A DNA stretch of 64,000 nucleotides from Rhizophagus irregularis (taxonomy: Eukaryota; Glomeromycota; Glomeromycetes; Glomerales; Glomeraceae): contig NC_089446.1 in assembly GCF_026210795.1 (NCBI RefSeq), forward strand, positions 2,757,001 through 2,821,000. Direction: 5' to 3'. The notes under the pieces were generated by a model. It was not told the DNA's origin. It made no database searches and saw only the letters and a program-made list of their open reading frames with translations. This document shows, one piece after another, positions 20,730-32,875 of the stretch (its first letter is position 1; every line of letters begins with the position of its first letter). The position numbers were made by a program, and so were the translations under genes.

Positions 20730-23700
20730 CCCCACAAATTAATTGAATTTACCCCCTCCAAACCACTAAATTATTTTGATTTTGATGAATTTCTTGGTAT
20801 ATTATTTAAAATGGATTTAGGGCTGTACTAGGAATAAGAATTTTCTTAAAAACGAAAAAGTCAAAATCACTTACAATTATAATCATTATAATCATGATGA
20901 ATGTTAACAACTAAAATCAGATCATATACATTCATCATGATACCTATATGATTAAAATCATAAAAATATTTAGTTAATTTGATAATTTGTATTAATTATA
21001 ACATCAAATATTCATTATAAAATCAAAAAGAATAGATTAAATATTACAGATTAATTTAATTACCTCAGAATATTTGTAATTTGCAAAAAATATCTCAATT
21101 ACGAGAATAATATTCATAAATTAACCATTAATAAAATACATGGTATAGTTTTATCCTGATAATAAGTAACAATTCGTGCTTTAAACGTTGCTGGATTATT
21201 TAAATAGATCTTCAAACGGTCTAGAAGATTTTAACCGTTCAATAATTAAATAAAACGTTAATAACTAGCTTATATTTGCTGATTTTAACTCAACATCTCG
21301 TTAATTTACAAGTTATACATACCTTTTTCGTTCAAACAAATTCGAATTACAATTAATTTATACTAGATAATACGGATTGTAAATGATTTTTTCGTTATTG
21401 AAAATTATGTGAAATTTAAATGACATGAATGCGAAAGCATCCCAGATAATAGATAGTATTCATCCTCTCATTCTATCCAATAAATATAAACATAGTTCGC
21501 ATATGTGCTGTATTTAAATTTTTAAGTGTAAATGATGGTTTCTAACATAATTTATATTTTTGAATCTCGTGGGAAGATTTTTAGAATATATAAATTTTTT
21601 TATTCAGGTCAATTAATATTATAAAATAAATGGTAAAGTCAAAATTTTTAAAACTTGTATTCCAAAAATTGTAAAGATCTATTAATAGTTGCAGGGTGAT
21701 GTAATGATTTTCATGATATCGATCTACAATTTTGGAAATACACTAGTGTATAATTGGTAGCATATATAGAGAGACCTTTTTTGCAAATCAGAATACGTTA
21801 TTAATCGGAAAAGAATCTTTTTGGATTTTGCATAAACGTACTTTTTTATTATTATGCTAACGTTCGTCATTATACTTCAAACTTAAAAGTTTGTATTACA
21901 AATAGTATGTTTCTGTTGTGTGTGGCGAATTTGAAATTTTTTTTATTTTTTTTTGAGAAATTTCTCTTGGCGCATATATGGAGTTAATTGACAAAATTGT
22001 TATTTTCACGCCAATTTTATATAATAAATGTTCCTAACAAGGTAAATTTGCCACATATCCTGATATTTATTGCTAATTTTAGCGAGATCGCTGCGCCGCA
22101 AGGTTTTTAAAAAGATCATTTCTATATGTGAATTATTCATAATTAGTTTTAAAAAACGCGATATAATATTTAAATAAAAAGAATTAAAAAAAAAGAGAAA
22201 GGTTCTCTAATGGACCAACCCGAAACAAAATAGTTTTTCGCGGTTTTATTATATAATGATCGTTTAGTTTAAGTAAAAAAAATAAAAATGGTGTCTTTTT
22301 ACATAATATGTTGCATTTTTTTAATGAACTTAACCTTTTTTATCTCATATTTTAATTTTAATAATAAATAATAAACAGATGAGGATTAAAAGATTATCAA
22401 AAATGGTAGAAAGTTATCACATAACACAAAAAAAAAAATTATATATATATATAAATGCATTAAATTAACTTATGACAATGATGTGTTACTTAAATCCGAT
22501 ACATCAAGTAGTTTTTGCATCAACAAAAAAAAAATTTTTTTAATATAAAGATCTACCATATTATAGTGTATTGAATGTTTTAATCTTAAATATACGTTTT
22601 TGAAAGTTGGTGACTTTATTCTAAACGTGCATAAATAATTTATTACGATTTGGCTATTATTACACGACACGTGTTATTATTTACAATAAAATACAATAAA
22701 AAATTCGATAATCCATAATCCGATAACTTCACAGTTCACAAAAGTTTTTAACTAAAATATTATTGGCGAATAATTTATTATTAATACATTAATCGCTGTG
22801 AAACTTGGAAAATCCTTTTTTTCTTTTTCAGTGAAGTAAAAGTAATAAAATGAAAAATATGCATCATTAATTATTAGTTAATTTAAAGTAATCTGCCGTA
22901 ATATAACTTTTTTTACATAAATGACATTTCCGAAGGGATTAAAAATTTATTTTTTTTTTTCTTCCGAATATATAAACTGTTACACACAATAAAAATTTGA
23001 AAAAGTGCCAGTTCCAAAACTTTCTTATCAAACAAAAATACGATTTTTTTCGAGAAAAGAACGAAAGCGCGAAAAATTTTAAAGATCTACTTTGATTATC
23101 TATATTTACCAAAGTCTTTTTAAGTGGAGTTTTAAATTTATAATGCCGGCCCAAATTAAAATTTTTATTATAAAATAAATAAAAATACAAAATTATTGAA
23201 AAACTATTACGCTTAAATTAAATAACATTTCCGTTCCAAATTAATTTTAATTATTCTTCATTAAAGATGGTTACATATATGTCAATTATTTTTTTATATC
23301 GTTGTATTACATTGATCATTCCAACTTTGGGTCACAAACCCAAAGTCGATCGCGGGCGTTCAATTATTTTTATATAAAAAATTTGGTAATCAAACTCTTA
23401 CGCGTAACTTTATTACGCAAAAATACAATGGTTTTCGGTACAGTTTTTTTAAACAGAAATAATAATAAAAAAAAAGTGCTACTTTAATCCATGAAGATAA
23501 ACTAATAGCTTGAGCTTATAAGTCTTAATTTATTAAATTCTTAAAATATCAATCAATCCATATATAAGTTGCATAAATACATAAGTAGGCTACAATATAC
23601 GTAATTTTCCATACATAGTTAAAATTATTTAAAAACATAGTTACTAGTAACATAAAAAAAAAATAATAAAGTAATTTGTAAAAAAAAAGAAAGAAATCTC

Positions 23701-23883
23701 ATAAAAAATTACTAAAATTAGTATTGACTATAACATATATATATAATTATATAAAAAAAAAAAATAGTATAATAAGAAAATCCCATTATTAGATAAATTT
23801 GATAACTTATCAAGTCGATAATAAAATAAGAAAAATTAGGGGTACTTTTTTTTTTTTTTCGGCGAAAAGGAAATATAATGTTT
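20730..23883. other. Gene-poor spacer before the HMG array
   Basis: About 3.1 kb with no gene I can support. A frame near 20760-20835 (TPSKPLNYFDFDEFLGILFK) could be a further scrap of the polymerase relic. An ATGCCGGCCCAAATTAAAAT motif lies at about 23142, and poly-T/A runs fill 22.2-23.9 kb. Frames at 22470-22670 and 22939-23190 are low complexity. Confidence 0.4.
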
Positions 23884-24459
23884 TTAAATTTCCGCCGATA
23901 CATTATTAATATACATAAAAAAACATTCGGAATCGAAATTTTCAAAGTTTAATCCAAGCCCATTAGGAAAAGGTTCCATTGGAAAATCCGGAATAAGAGG
24001 ATATTCAGTTGGAGAGGTTGTCAAAGAAGCAGAAGAAAAATTATTATACGAGTTAAAACGAGGAATATGGTAGGGCATATAAGCTGGTATAATTCCTCTT
24101 ACATGAGTAGATTGATTATACGTTTCGATATTATACCTTTGAGTGTAAACGAAACTAACTTCACTCGCTAAATTTTCATACATTTCTTTCTCTTCTAAAG
24201 AAGCACTTCTCCATAAAATGCCACTAACTTTACTAATAACTCTCATATTAACTATTCCTACTTCTTTTGCGATATGGTGAACGTTCTTGCGACAAAGAAG
24301 AAATCCATTTGGGGGACGAGTTGGTCGATTAGTTCTATTAAAACTAGTAGTCAATAACTCTACCGGATCATTTAAATGAGGTGGAAAAATCATTTTTCTG
24401 TCGATCTTGTTCATTAAATTATCGACTAAAAAGTCTAACGAAAAATTGGGAGTGGCCAT
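23884..24459 (-). CDS. MATA-type HMG-box protein (RPPNGFLLCRK subclass)
   Basis: 191 residues, no intron. Residues 11-36 carry the family N-terminal motif: a short helix with DNLMNKIDR, then MIFPPHLNDPVELL. The HMG box is about residues 46-113: TRPPNGFLLCRKNVH starts helix 1, NMRVISKVSGILWRSAS is helix 2 and EKEMYENLASEV helix 3. HMG boxes bend DNA, and this subtype is related to fungal mating-type MATA_HMG regulators, so a nuclear transcription factor is expected. The tail (about residues 115-191) is Asn/Ser/Pro rich without a domain. It differs from its three close paralogues at 36.7, 39.3 and 43.2 kb: the Cys before NMRVISK is Val here and the post-box YKY(R/K)P motif is lost. It is the first member of the array. 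Confidence 0.88.
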   Translation of the reverse strand: MATPNFSLDFLVDNLMNKIDRKMIFPPHLNDPVELLTTSFNRTNRPTRPPNGFLLCRKNVHHIAKEVGIVNMRVISKVSGILWRSASLEEKEMYENLASEVSFVYTQRYNIETYNQSTHVRGIIPAYMPYHIPRFNSYNNFSSASLTTSPTEYPLIPDFPMEPFPNGLGLNFENFDSECFFMYINNVSAEI

Positions 24460-24651
24460 CGATTATATCTTGGCAAACGCTTTATTTCGTTAAAATATTT
24501 TTTATTGTTTATTTTTAATGGACGATCTCTTTAAAATTTTGTATTAAAAAAATATTTTTAAAGTGATTGCCAAGATTTTTTTTTTAATGTTGCTTTAATT
24601 TTCGTGAGTTTTTCCAATGGCAAAAGATTAGAGAAGAGTGAAATCCCCATG

Positions 24652-24659
24652 TATTTATA
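24652..24659 (-). promoter_or_regulatory. TATA box, HMG gene at 24.4 kb
   Basis: TATAAATA on the minus strand, 193 bp upstream of the ATG. The same octamer precedes five other genes of this window. Confidence 0.4.
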
Positions 24660-25592
24660 TAAATTGAAATCGTCTTTCACAATGCATTAATCATCACCTC
24701 AGTACTTTAAAAAGATTTATTTATATTGTACGTTGGAGGACAGACAATCTTAGTTCTTAAAAAAGAATTTTATTTTTCAATCGGAAAAAAAAATTTACAT
24801 ATATATATATTGAAAAAAATTTATGACAAACAATATAAATTACAAACCTAGAGTGATACTATATTGTTATTAAAATTAAAGTATATATTAATTCGATTTT
24901 TTTTATTTTTTTTTGAAGTCTCGGCAGTTTTTTTTTTTAAACAGGTTATAAATCTTGTTAATGTTTTCTTTTTTATATATGTTTTTTTAATTTACTTTTT
25001 TTATTATCATCAAACATTCAACGGAATTAAAACTAAAAAAAGATTTCATTAAATTTCCGGTTTTCTTACATAATAAATATATATACTATTAAAATATTAA
25101 CTAATGTTTTTTTTTTTAATGTACTGATATATAATATATATATATATATAACTATATAAGTTTCAATAATAAAAAAATAATAACATAAACAGAAATACAT
25201 ACATACATATATAATTAATACTAAATTTTTAATTAATTAATGAGCATTAGTTATTTTTTTTTTTATGCATCACAGTAGTACTCTATATAAACCTTACCTA
25301 ATATTTTGACTAATCCCAATTCTGCTTACTTTAATCCCGAAAGTTGTGTGCTGCAATGCGAGTGCACTAAAAAGTAAAGTTTTCTTTGATTAATTAATTT
25401 TAATTAATTTTAATATATATATAATTTTTAATGTTATTAAATTTTTTCATTATAAATGAACGCGCGTTAAGTTTTTTGGTGTACGATATTGAATTTAGAT
25501 AATAATTTTCTTTGTGTTCAATATCTTTCATGTTCTAATTTAAAAAAAAATTCACCTAACCTAAGATAAAAAACGGGAAATTTCAAAAATAG

Positions 25593-25805
25593 TGTGTTAT
25601 TCAATTTTTTTTTCAACGCGATATAATATGTGGCGCAAATGATCTGCAAGATTTATTGAACGCAAATAGGTCATTACCGAAAAGTCACAAATATATTTCA
25701 TCATATATTCCAAAAGCAGAACGTGATTCACTTAAGTGTGGCAAAACGATCATGAGGCGTTTAATATCATTATCACAAAAAGAAGAAGATCATTCTACTA
25801 ACTAA
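25593..25805 (+). pseudogene. Decayed coding fragment, unknown family
   Basis: Open for 70 codons to a TAA at 25803. The C-terminal part looks coded: CGANDLQDLLNANRSLPKSH, then SSYIPKAERDSLKCGKTIMR and RLISLSQKEEDHSTN. Composition is balanced compared with noise frames nearby. No start codon, no HMG similarity, no recognised family. Confidence 0.28.
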
Positions 25806-27390
25806 ATTTGTAATTCTTTTAGAAACCCTTGACGTGTTATCTAACCTAATTTGAAAGAAAATTTTTTTCCCCCCTCCCTCCCTGGTTTTTTACGGCGTAA
25901 AATTTTTTTTAACATGGTAAAATATAGTGATTTTATTACCTTGTTGGTACTATATGACAAATATATAACTCCATATAGTTTACAAACGAGTTTTTACTAG
26001 ATTATCTATTACTAATAAATTCTCCGCCAATTCCTTATCATAAATTACATTAATGTCGTGATATGTATTTTGCATAATTTAACTTCAAATTTAATTATTA
26101 ATAAAAAATAATAACTGATTAATGATCTTTTTTTAATAAAAAAAAAACTATAAAAAAACAAACCCGAATATAATAAATATTATTTTGTGTTCCATTTCAA
26201 AATTCTTATACAATGTTACAACGCAGAACCCTTTCATTGCTTTCCGAAATCTGAATAGCATAAATATTATTGCTTTTTTATTTTTCAAATAAAGGATAAA
26301 ATATTATAAATATTTTTCGAATTTTTTCACGGTAAAATTTACCATATTTGTCCATTCAGGCTACTTAAATGATAGGATATTTTAATTACCAAATTCATGA
26401 TAGGCATTTTATGCAGCTACTGCAGATCGAAAAACAAACACAATGAAGTTTCTGAGATACAAAATCCCAAATAAAGTATCGTACGACATTTTAATGCATA
26501 CATTGATAATTATTACTTGTGATATGATGATGATATATTTATATTTTTTTTTTTTTTTTTTTATATTTTTCAAATATTTCAAAATTAAAATCGGAAACGA
26601 CTAGACATTGAGTTACATGAATGAAACTTTTTTATCTTTATTAATAAAATGATCGAATGAATTAGATTAGATATGGATATTCACATTTATAACACACAAC
26701 ATACATAAAAAAAAATTAATTTATTGTCGATTTTTTTTTAAAAAATATTAAAAATTTCGAATTGATGGCGTACCGATTAAAATATTTTGAAAATCATTTA
26801 TTGTATTTTTTTAGTCCTGCCAAGAAAATATAAAAATGAAGACAATTATTTTTTTATTTACATCATTCAAAGAATTAAACATCCAATTAAGGAAGTTACC
26901 AAAATAAGGGTTAATCAGATTAATTTTATATTAAGGAATATTTTCCGTTATCTATATTTTTCTTAATTGGTCCGTTTACATGCATATTTGTAGTCTTAAT
27001 GAATTCTTTTTTTCTTTTCGTACAAATTCATTTAAAATGAACTTTCATACTTTTCATTTATGGCGTTTTATGTATGTACCATATGATCAATACATGGATT
27101 TAATTTATCCGATATTTTTTTAATTATTATCCTTTAAAAGAATTTTTCTTTAATTGGTTTACTATATTAATCATTTTCAATAGGTTCCCGAAAAAATTAT
27201 AAATCAAATAATAAAGTTTTATTTTTAAAATTTTTAAATAATAAATAATAAATTTAAAAATGTATTTTAATGAACTTTTACTAAAAAAAAAAAATAGTTC
27301 GTCACAAAATGACACACGCGATCAGTTTTCGAAAATCACTGTTCATCGTCATCGTTTGTGGCTGATCGATGCTATGTAATTATGCATTAC

Positions 27391-27437
27391 GTGATTATGT
27401 GTTATTATGTGTTATTATGTGTTATTATGTGTTATTG
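27391..27437 (+). repeat. 10-bp tandem repeat
   Basis: About 4.5 copies of GTTATTATGT. It lies between HMG genes and has no evident function. Confidence 0.75.
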
Positions 27438-28901
27438 TGGCGCACGGGTAAACTACTATCCGTCCCAGCTTATTAATGAAAAGGCTTGGCGTAGCTCCAT
27501 TATTAATCTTATTTTTAACCTATTCCATTTAACCCCCAGAAGGAATTTCATAGAATATATAGTTCGGGAAGTATTCGGAGAATGAATTTTTTTACAATTT
27601 TTTATTAATAACTTTATAAAGAAACTGATTTTATTATTTTCTTTTTTAAGTGACAAAGGACAAAGGAATTTGTAATTTTGACATGAAAAGAAATTATTAT
27701 TATTGAATAAAAAAGATTTCTTATTTACGACTTGTAATAAAAAATTTTAGTGTGACTTTTCAATAAATAATAATTCATTACTAATATTCTTTTTTTTACT
27801 TATAATTTTTACCAACTTTAGCTAATTTTGCCCAAAAAAAATAATAAATATTTTTTTTTACACAAATTAAAAATAATGATACCATTTACTAATTATTATT
27901 ATTGTTATTTACTAAATAATTCACAATGGACAACTTACCGGTATAACTTGTATTTTTATCAAAAATGATTAACAAAAAATATTAATATATTCATAAATGT
28001 CTCTTATCGCGATAACCTATCAATATTTTTTCATGCGAGTTTCAAACTTTTGATAAATCAAAAACTTTTATCCAAAATTTCATAATTAATCAAAATAATC
28101 AAAATAATCGGATTCTCCAAAATCGCTTAAAATTTTTTGCTTAATATTAATGGAATAATTTCTTTGTTAATATGTTAGTAATTTAAATAATGACCAATAA
28201 ATAAAGTATGTGACACATTTAACACATTTAAAATTTGATTATATAATGGACTTTTAATTTTAAATCTAATCTTTTTTTTTTATAAAATTAAATAATGTAT
28301 AATTGTATATGTATCATGAATTATTATTATTTATTTTGGTTTAAAATATTTTAGAATGAAATATGGTGAAAAGTATGGTTACCTAAAGGAACAAAAAAAT
28401 TGGTACCTGACTAGTGATCAGAAAATTAATCTGAAACAGGTAAGGGAATGAATGTAAGGGAAATTAATTTTAGTCATAAATATTAAAAAAGTCTTAAATG
28501 TCAAAATTTTAGTAAAAAAGAAAAATAAAAATAAAATTAGAGTATTTGAGTTAGAAAGGAGAATAAAAAGTTCAATCAAGATAATCACTCATGAATTTTA
28601 GAGGATCGTGTTAATCACAATGAAATCTTTGAAGTTTATTAAGTATATACAACTTCTCTTAACCAAAATAAATGTATTTAGTATGAACAAATGCCAAGTC
28701 TTACACAAGCATGCAAATAAATCATATTTCGAACTCCTTTCTCCGATAAATTTATACGTTGTTAATATAATCTAATCATTGACTCAATAGGTTACTGACA
28801 TTTCCTTTTTAAATTTTATTTATGAAGATTTTCTGGTAGCGGTTTAAAAAACGAGAATTAAGAATCATCTTTATCAGATAACGATTATATAATCTTTCGA
28901 T

Positions 28902-28909
28902 TATAAATA
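28902..28909 (+). promoter_or_regulatory. TATA box, plus-strand HMG-like gene
   Basis: TATAAATA 82 bp before the ATG at 28991, a typical core-promoter distance. Confidence 0.45.
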
Positions 28910-28990
28910 TATCCCTTTTAAAAATTTTTACATTTCAAATTATTTGATAATTTACTAACTATTAACAAACATTCCTTTACCTTCTTTAAC

Positions 28991-29446
28991 ATGAACACTA
29001 CTACTTTGTTACGCAATGGAATCAATCGTGGAAATATCTTTCCTCCAGTATATAGGAATCCCAATGAATTATTACAATTGTATTTAAATTCGAGACGCCA
29101 TTTAACTAAACCACCATCCATATATGATATTTTCAGAATCAACTTTGCCAAAGAAGCTAAAAGACTTGGATTTAATGATCGATTACTCATTAATCACGAA
29201 GCAAATTTCTTTTGGACTTATGCTACTCGTCAACAAAGACAACAATATACTCAATTATCTAATGAAGTTCAAAGTCTTTATTTTCAGAGTGATGCGAAAT
29301 ATTACTATTCACGTAAAAATTCTAGACCATATCACATTGTTTCATCCGTTCATTTAATGACAAACAACACGAATGTAAATTTCCATCCACCTCTTACGCA
29401 ACAACGAATACCTATTCAAATTTCCATTAGTATTAGAAATAATTAA
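28991..29446 (+). CDS. Divergent HMG-box-like protein
   Basis: 151 residues, no intron. Residues 14-28 (GNIFPPVYRNPNELL) are the FPP...ELL motif that precedes the HMG box in the neighbouring genes. Residues about 40-98 fit the three-helix layout: KPPSIYDIFRINFAKEAKRL for helix 1, LLINHEANFFWTYATRQQRQ for helix 2 and its turn, QYTQLSNEVQSLYF for helix 3. The RPPNGF/PNAF signature is replaced by KPPSIYDI, so DNA binding may be altered. The short tail is Asn-rich. It is read on the plus strand, opposite to most of the array, and has its own TATA box. I read it as a diverged member and not a pseudogene because the frame is intact. Confidence 0.65.
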   Translation: MNTTTLLRNGINRGNIFPPVYRNPNELLQLYLNSRRHLTKPPSIYDIFRINFAKEAKRLGFNDRLLINHEANFFWTYATRQQRQQYTQLSNEVQSLYFQSDAKYYYSRKNSRPYHIVSSVHLMTNNTNVNFHPPLTQQRIPIQISISIRNN

Positions 29447-31158
29447 ATAATTAAGTTTCAAATAACAATATTTTTGAGAAATATTTTTGATTATAAGTTA
29501 TAGTAAAAACTAAAAAACCATATTAATAATATTAATAATAATATTATAATATGGTTTAAAATTTTAAGATAACATTTTTTATTTTATTTTATACGATAAC
29601 TACAATTTTTTTTTTATTTATATGTATGTGTAACTAGTTCCAATTGTAACCGATGCATAAAAGGTCGGTAACATAATGGACTTTAAAAGTTAATATTTAA
29701 TGAAACATCAATAAAAACAAGTTCCGAACGTAAATCATGAACACAATCATTATTTTGCACACAATTATTATTATAATGTGACTATATATACGGTAAGTAT
29801 ATATATATATATATATTTTTATCATTGTAACCCATTATTTTGTTTCATTTGTCCGATCTCGTTTTTTAAGGAAGAAAATCCGGAATCAATAATAAATCAT
29901 AAAAGGAATAGTTCATTGTCGTCAAAGATTTTTTTTTTTTTAATTACAAGTATTAATTATTATTTTTTTAATTTTATTTTTCATTTTCCATTTTTTTTTT
30001 ATTTGTTTATTTATATTTAATATATTTAATTTTATTAACTTATTTATTTTTAATTAATTTTTTTTTTTTTTTTGATGGCTATTATCTATTATCAGTTATG
30101 CTAAAAAAAACCTAGACATGACGTTATTTTACATTTAAATCAAGAACCTTGTTAAATCCATTGGTTTTATTTTTGATGAAACTGAAAATCTATTTATTGA
30201 TGAAAATCTATTTATTAGTTCGGCGTAAATCTAAACCAAGCATACATACAAACTATATACGAAAGTCGTGTTAATTACATGTAAGAGGATTTAATTAAGG
30301 CGTAATCAGAGTAATTATAATAGCTATTGTCACAAAAAAAATAAACATTAATGCAAATAGTCATTGTAATGTAGACATGTGGCCATGTGTAAAGATATTC
30401 AATGTGAAAAAATAATTTAGATACAAAGTTGGGAAGGGATCTGTGCTTATTATACAATTGATTCATACTTTAACATATAAGTAAATTTGTATAATATGCA
30501 ATATCTTGCATTGCAATTTATACAATGAAGTACTTGGGTTCCTTCTATATATATTTAAACATCGGTTAGAACAGAATAAGGTTATGGCTCATTCATCTTT
30601 GATTGAACCAATAGGAGTTATGTAACATCTTATTGTTATGTAAAAATGTAGAAACCAGTCGGAAATTTTGGTTTGTTGTCGGTCATTGATATTAATTATT
30701 TGTATTTTATTATGATATGATCTAAATAAAATATTCCTGCATAAATATAGTGGGGCTTAGTTAAACACAAAAATTCATATTCTATTGTTCAAAGGGAAGA
30801 AATTATGAGGCTTTTTCAGATTCTTCATTCAAAAAAATATTCAATTATATTATTTGTTATTATTATTAACTTGTACAAAAAAAAACCCCAATGAAACTTT
30901 TAATAAATTTGGTGTATCCGATCAAAAGATTTTGTCATTTTTTTACTAGCAACTTTTTTTCTTTGGTCATTTTTTTCTAAATAAAATGACGAATAATAAA
31001 ATTATTTTAAAAATAGATAAAATTTTTTGATTTTGGTTGGTTAAAAAAGGTATGATTTAATTAAAGAGAAAACTTGAGAAACCTTTTCTTTCATATTATA
31101 ATTTAATCATAGATTATTAGTGACGAATCGGAATAAAGAATTCGTTAGATGAATTATG
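29447..31158. other. Intergenic between two plus-strand HMG-like genes
   Basis: Holds (TA)n at about 29799-29816, long poly-T runs at 29.9-30.1 kb, and no credible gene. Frames at 29778-30020 and 30275-30466 are low-complexity translations. Confidence 0.4.
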
Positions 31159-31165
31159 TATAAAT
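31159..31165 (+). promoter_or_regulatory. TATA box deciding the start of the next gene
   Basis: TATAAAT, 84 bp before the ATG at 31249 and overlapping the codons after an earlier in-frame ATG at 31156. The spacing copies that of the neighbour at 28991 (82 bp), which argues that 31249 is the real start. Confidence 0.45.
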
Positions 31166-31248
31166 TCTTCCAAGTTTTTTTTTTCTCAACACCCTTCCAT
31201 TCAACTCTTCCATTAAACCATTCCATTCAAACGAAAAAAAGAAAAAAA

Positions 31249-31722
31249 ATGAATATTCAAGGGAATCGAAACATATTAAAAAATCTCATGGAAAATATAA
31301 ACATTAACAATCTTTACAACTTATCATATAATTCAAATATGTTTGCGGCACGTTTCAGGAATGGTAAAAGAGCAACTGGGAGAGGTCTTATGCAACAAAT
31401 CATATACCAAGAGGCCCGAAGATTACAAATGATATCAAATCATTATGTAATTATCATGGCAACAAAAAGGATTTGGCATCGTTCTACACGTTCTCAACGT
31501 CAAATTTTTATAGATTCAGCACACGAGATCAATAGAATTAATGATAGCAACAGAAGACGAATCACGGATTTAAATGTAAACGCGGATACCCTTAATCGGA
31601 TTTCCCAGATAAACATTCAGCAAGTTGACACTACTTTTGAAAAGGATATTTATAATGGAGTACAGTTTGATCAAGTCGACTTGTTCTTACCTTGGGAATT
31701 TCCTGAATCTGCATTTCCTTAA
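31249..31722 (+). CDS. Strongly divergent HMG-box-like protein
   Basis: 157 residues from the chosen Met. An upstream in-frame ATG at 31156 would add 31 residues but falls on the TATA box. Residues about 38-98 keep the spacing of the HMG boxes nearby: helix 1 GRGLMQQIIYQEARRLQM, helix 2 YVIIMATKRIWHRSTRSQRQ, helix 3 IFIDSAHEINRIN. The aligned IW-x-RSTRSQRQ matches LWRSASTEEKE of the canonical members. The FPP...ELI motif and the PNGF signature are absent. The tail is acidic with hydrophobics. Function unknown; probably a decaying or specialised array member. Confidence 0.5.
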   Translation: MNIQGNRNILKNLMENININNLYNLSYNSNMFAARFRNGKRATGRGLMQQIIYQEARRLQMISNHYVIIMATKRIWHRSTRSQRQIFIDSAHEINRINDSNRRRITDLNVNADTLNRISQINIQQVDTTFEKDIYNGVQFDQVDLFLPWEFPESAFP

Positions 31723-32117
31723 TTACTAGTTTTGCGTGGATTGACGTTATCTGCAGGCTAAATGGCGTCAAAATTTTAAAAATAATATATTTATTTCTAC
31801 TTTTTTTTTAAAAAATTACTTTGAAATTTTTAACCCCCTTTTATTTTAAACCCCTATTTTAATTATGTTTAATTTTTCTTATCAAGTTTTTATGTTTATC
31901 AATTTTTTTTTTTTATTTTAATAATTTATAAATTAGTAAGATTAAGGTTTAATAATTATTTTACCCTCCTTCCCCCGTTTAGTTTAATAGATGATTATGA
32001 TAACAATAATAATAATACTAATAAAATAAAATGATGCTGATGAAAATCTCGCATATGTACTTTATCTACTATTTATTTTGCTTTTTTGACGTTTGATACA
32101 TTTAATATTTATTTTTT

Positions 32118-32241
32118 GAAACAAATATGTTGAAACAAATATGTTGAAACAAATATGTTGAATCAAAATATGTTGAATCAAAATATGTTGAGTCAAAATA
32201 TGTTGAGTCAAAATATGTTGAGTCAAAATATGTTGAATCAA
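32118..32241 (+). repeat. 14/15-bp minisatellite, eight units
   Basis: Three GAAACAAATATGTT units, then two GAATCAAAATATGTT and three GAGTCAAAATATGTT, then a partial unit. The stepwise change of unit along the array shows how it grew by local duplication. Confidence 0.9.
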
Positions 32242-32766
32242 TCTTGCTTCAATGAGAGAAATATTTGAGCGTTTGTGAGGATCTTCAGGGTTAACGTAAC
32301 AAATAAATATTTGATATTACAATAATTAAATTTGTGTAATATTACTTTGTAATAATAAATAAATGATTTTTTTCTTTATAGAAATAAAATTATTAATTGA
32401 TTAAATTATTATTCCGGATAATGTTTATATGTCTATATAATAAAATATATAAAATACAAGTAATAATAATAATATATCATGTGTAAATATTTAAATTATG
32501 TAAATTATTTAATTAATAACTCCGAAAATTACATAATGACTTTCTGCATACAATATTATTACTCCAAAGCAAAACAACAAAAGCAAAACATATCAAAATT
32601 CACGATCGATAAAATTAACATAGTAATTAATCTCTTTTTTAAAAAAAAATAAAAATAAAAATAAAAAATAAATAAGATTTTATATATTTATTATATGCAT
32701 TGTAAAGTACGAGACCAATTGACATTTTTTCCATTAATATGGCTCAGATAAATTATATATTGTAGT

Positions 32767-32875
32767 TATAACTTATAAAAAAGAGTTATAATAAATATGA
32801 AACTTATAAAAAAGAGTTATAATAAATGTGCAACTTTATAAAAAGAGTTAAGAGAGTTAAAAGAGTTATAATACT
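32767..32875 (+). repeat. Imperfect tandem repeat with AAAGAGTTATAATA core
   Basis: About three copies of a unit of 36-37 bp (AACTTATAAAAAAGAGTTAT then AATAAATATGAA), the last shortened and mixed with AAGAGTTA repeats. No function seen. Confidence 0.7.

Larger units (their letters stand above)
24660..28901. other. 4.2-kb intergenic region inside the HMG array
   Basis: Poly-A/T tracts, (AT)n at about 25133-25150, and short low-complexity frames on both strands. Besides the separately listed fragment at 25593-25805 and the 10-bp repeat at 27391-27437 I see no gene. The frame at 27456-27656 (minus) and its opposite 27358-27585 lack any family pattern. Confidence 0.4.

Noticed and set aside
31156-31248. 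N-terminal extension of the HMG-like gene from the ATG at 31156
   Set aside because: The ATG overlaps the TATA-like site, the extra residues are translated leader-type sequence ending in a Lys/Arg run, and the paralogue at 28991 has its TATA box 82 bp before its ATG, matching a start at 31249.
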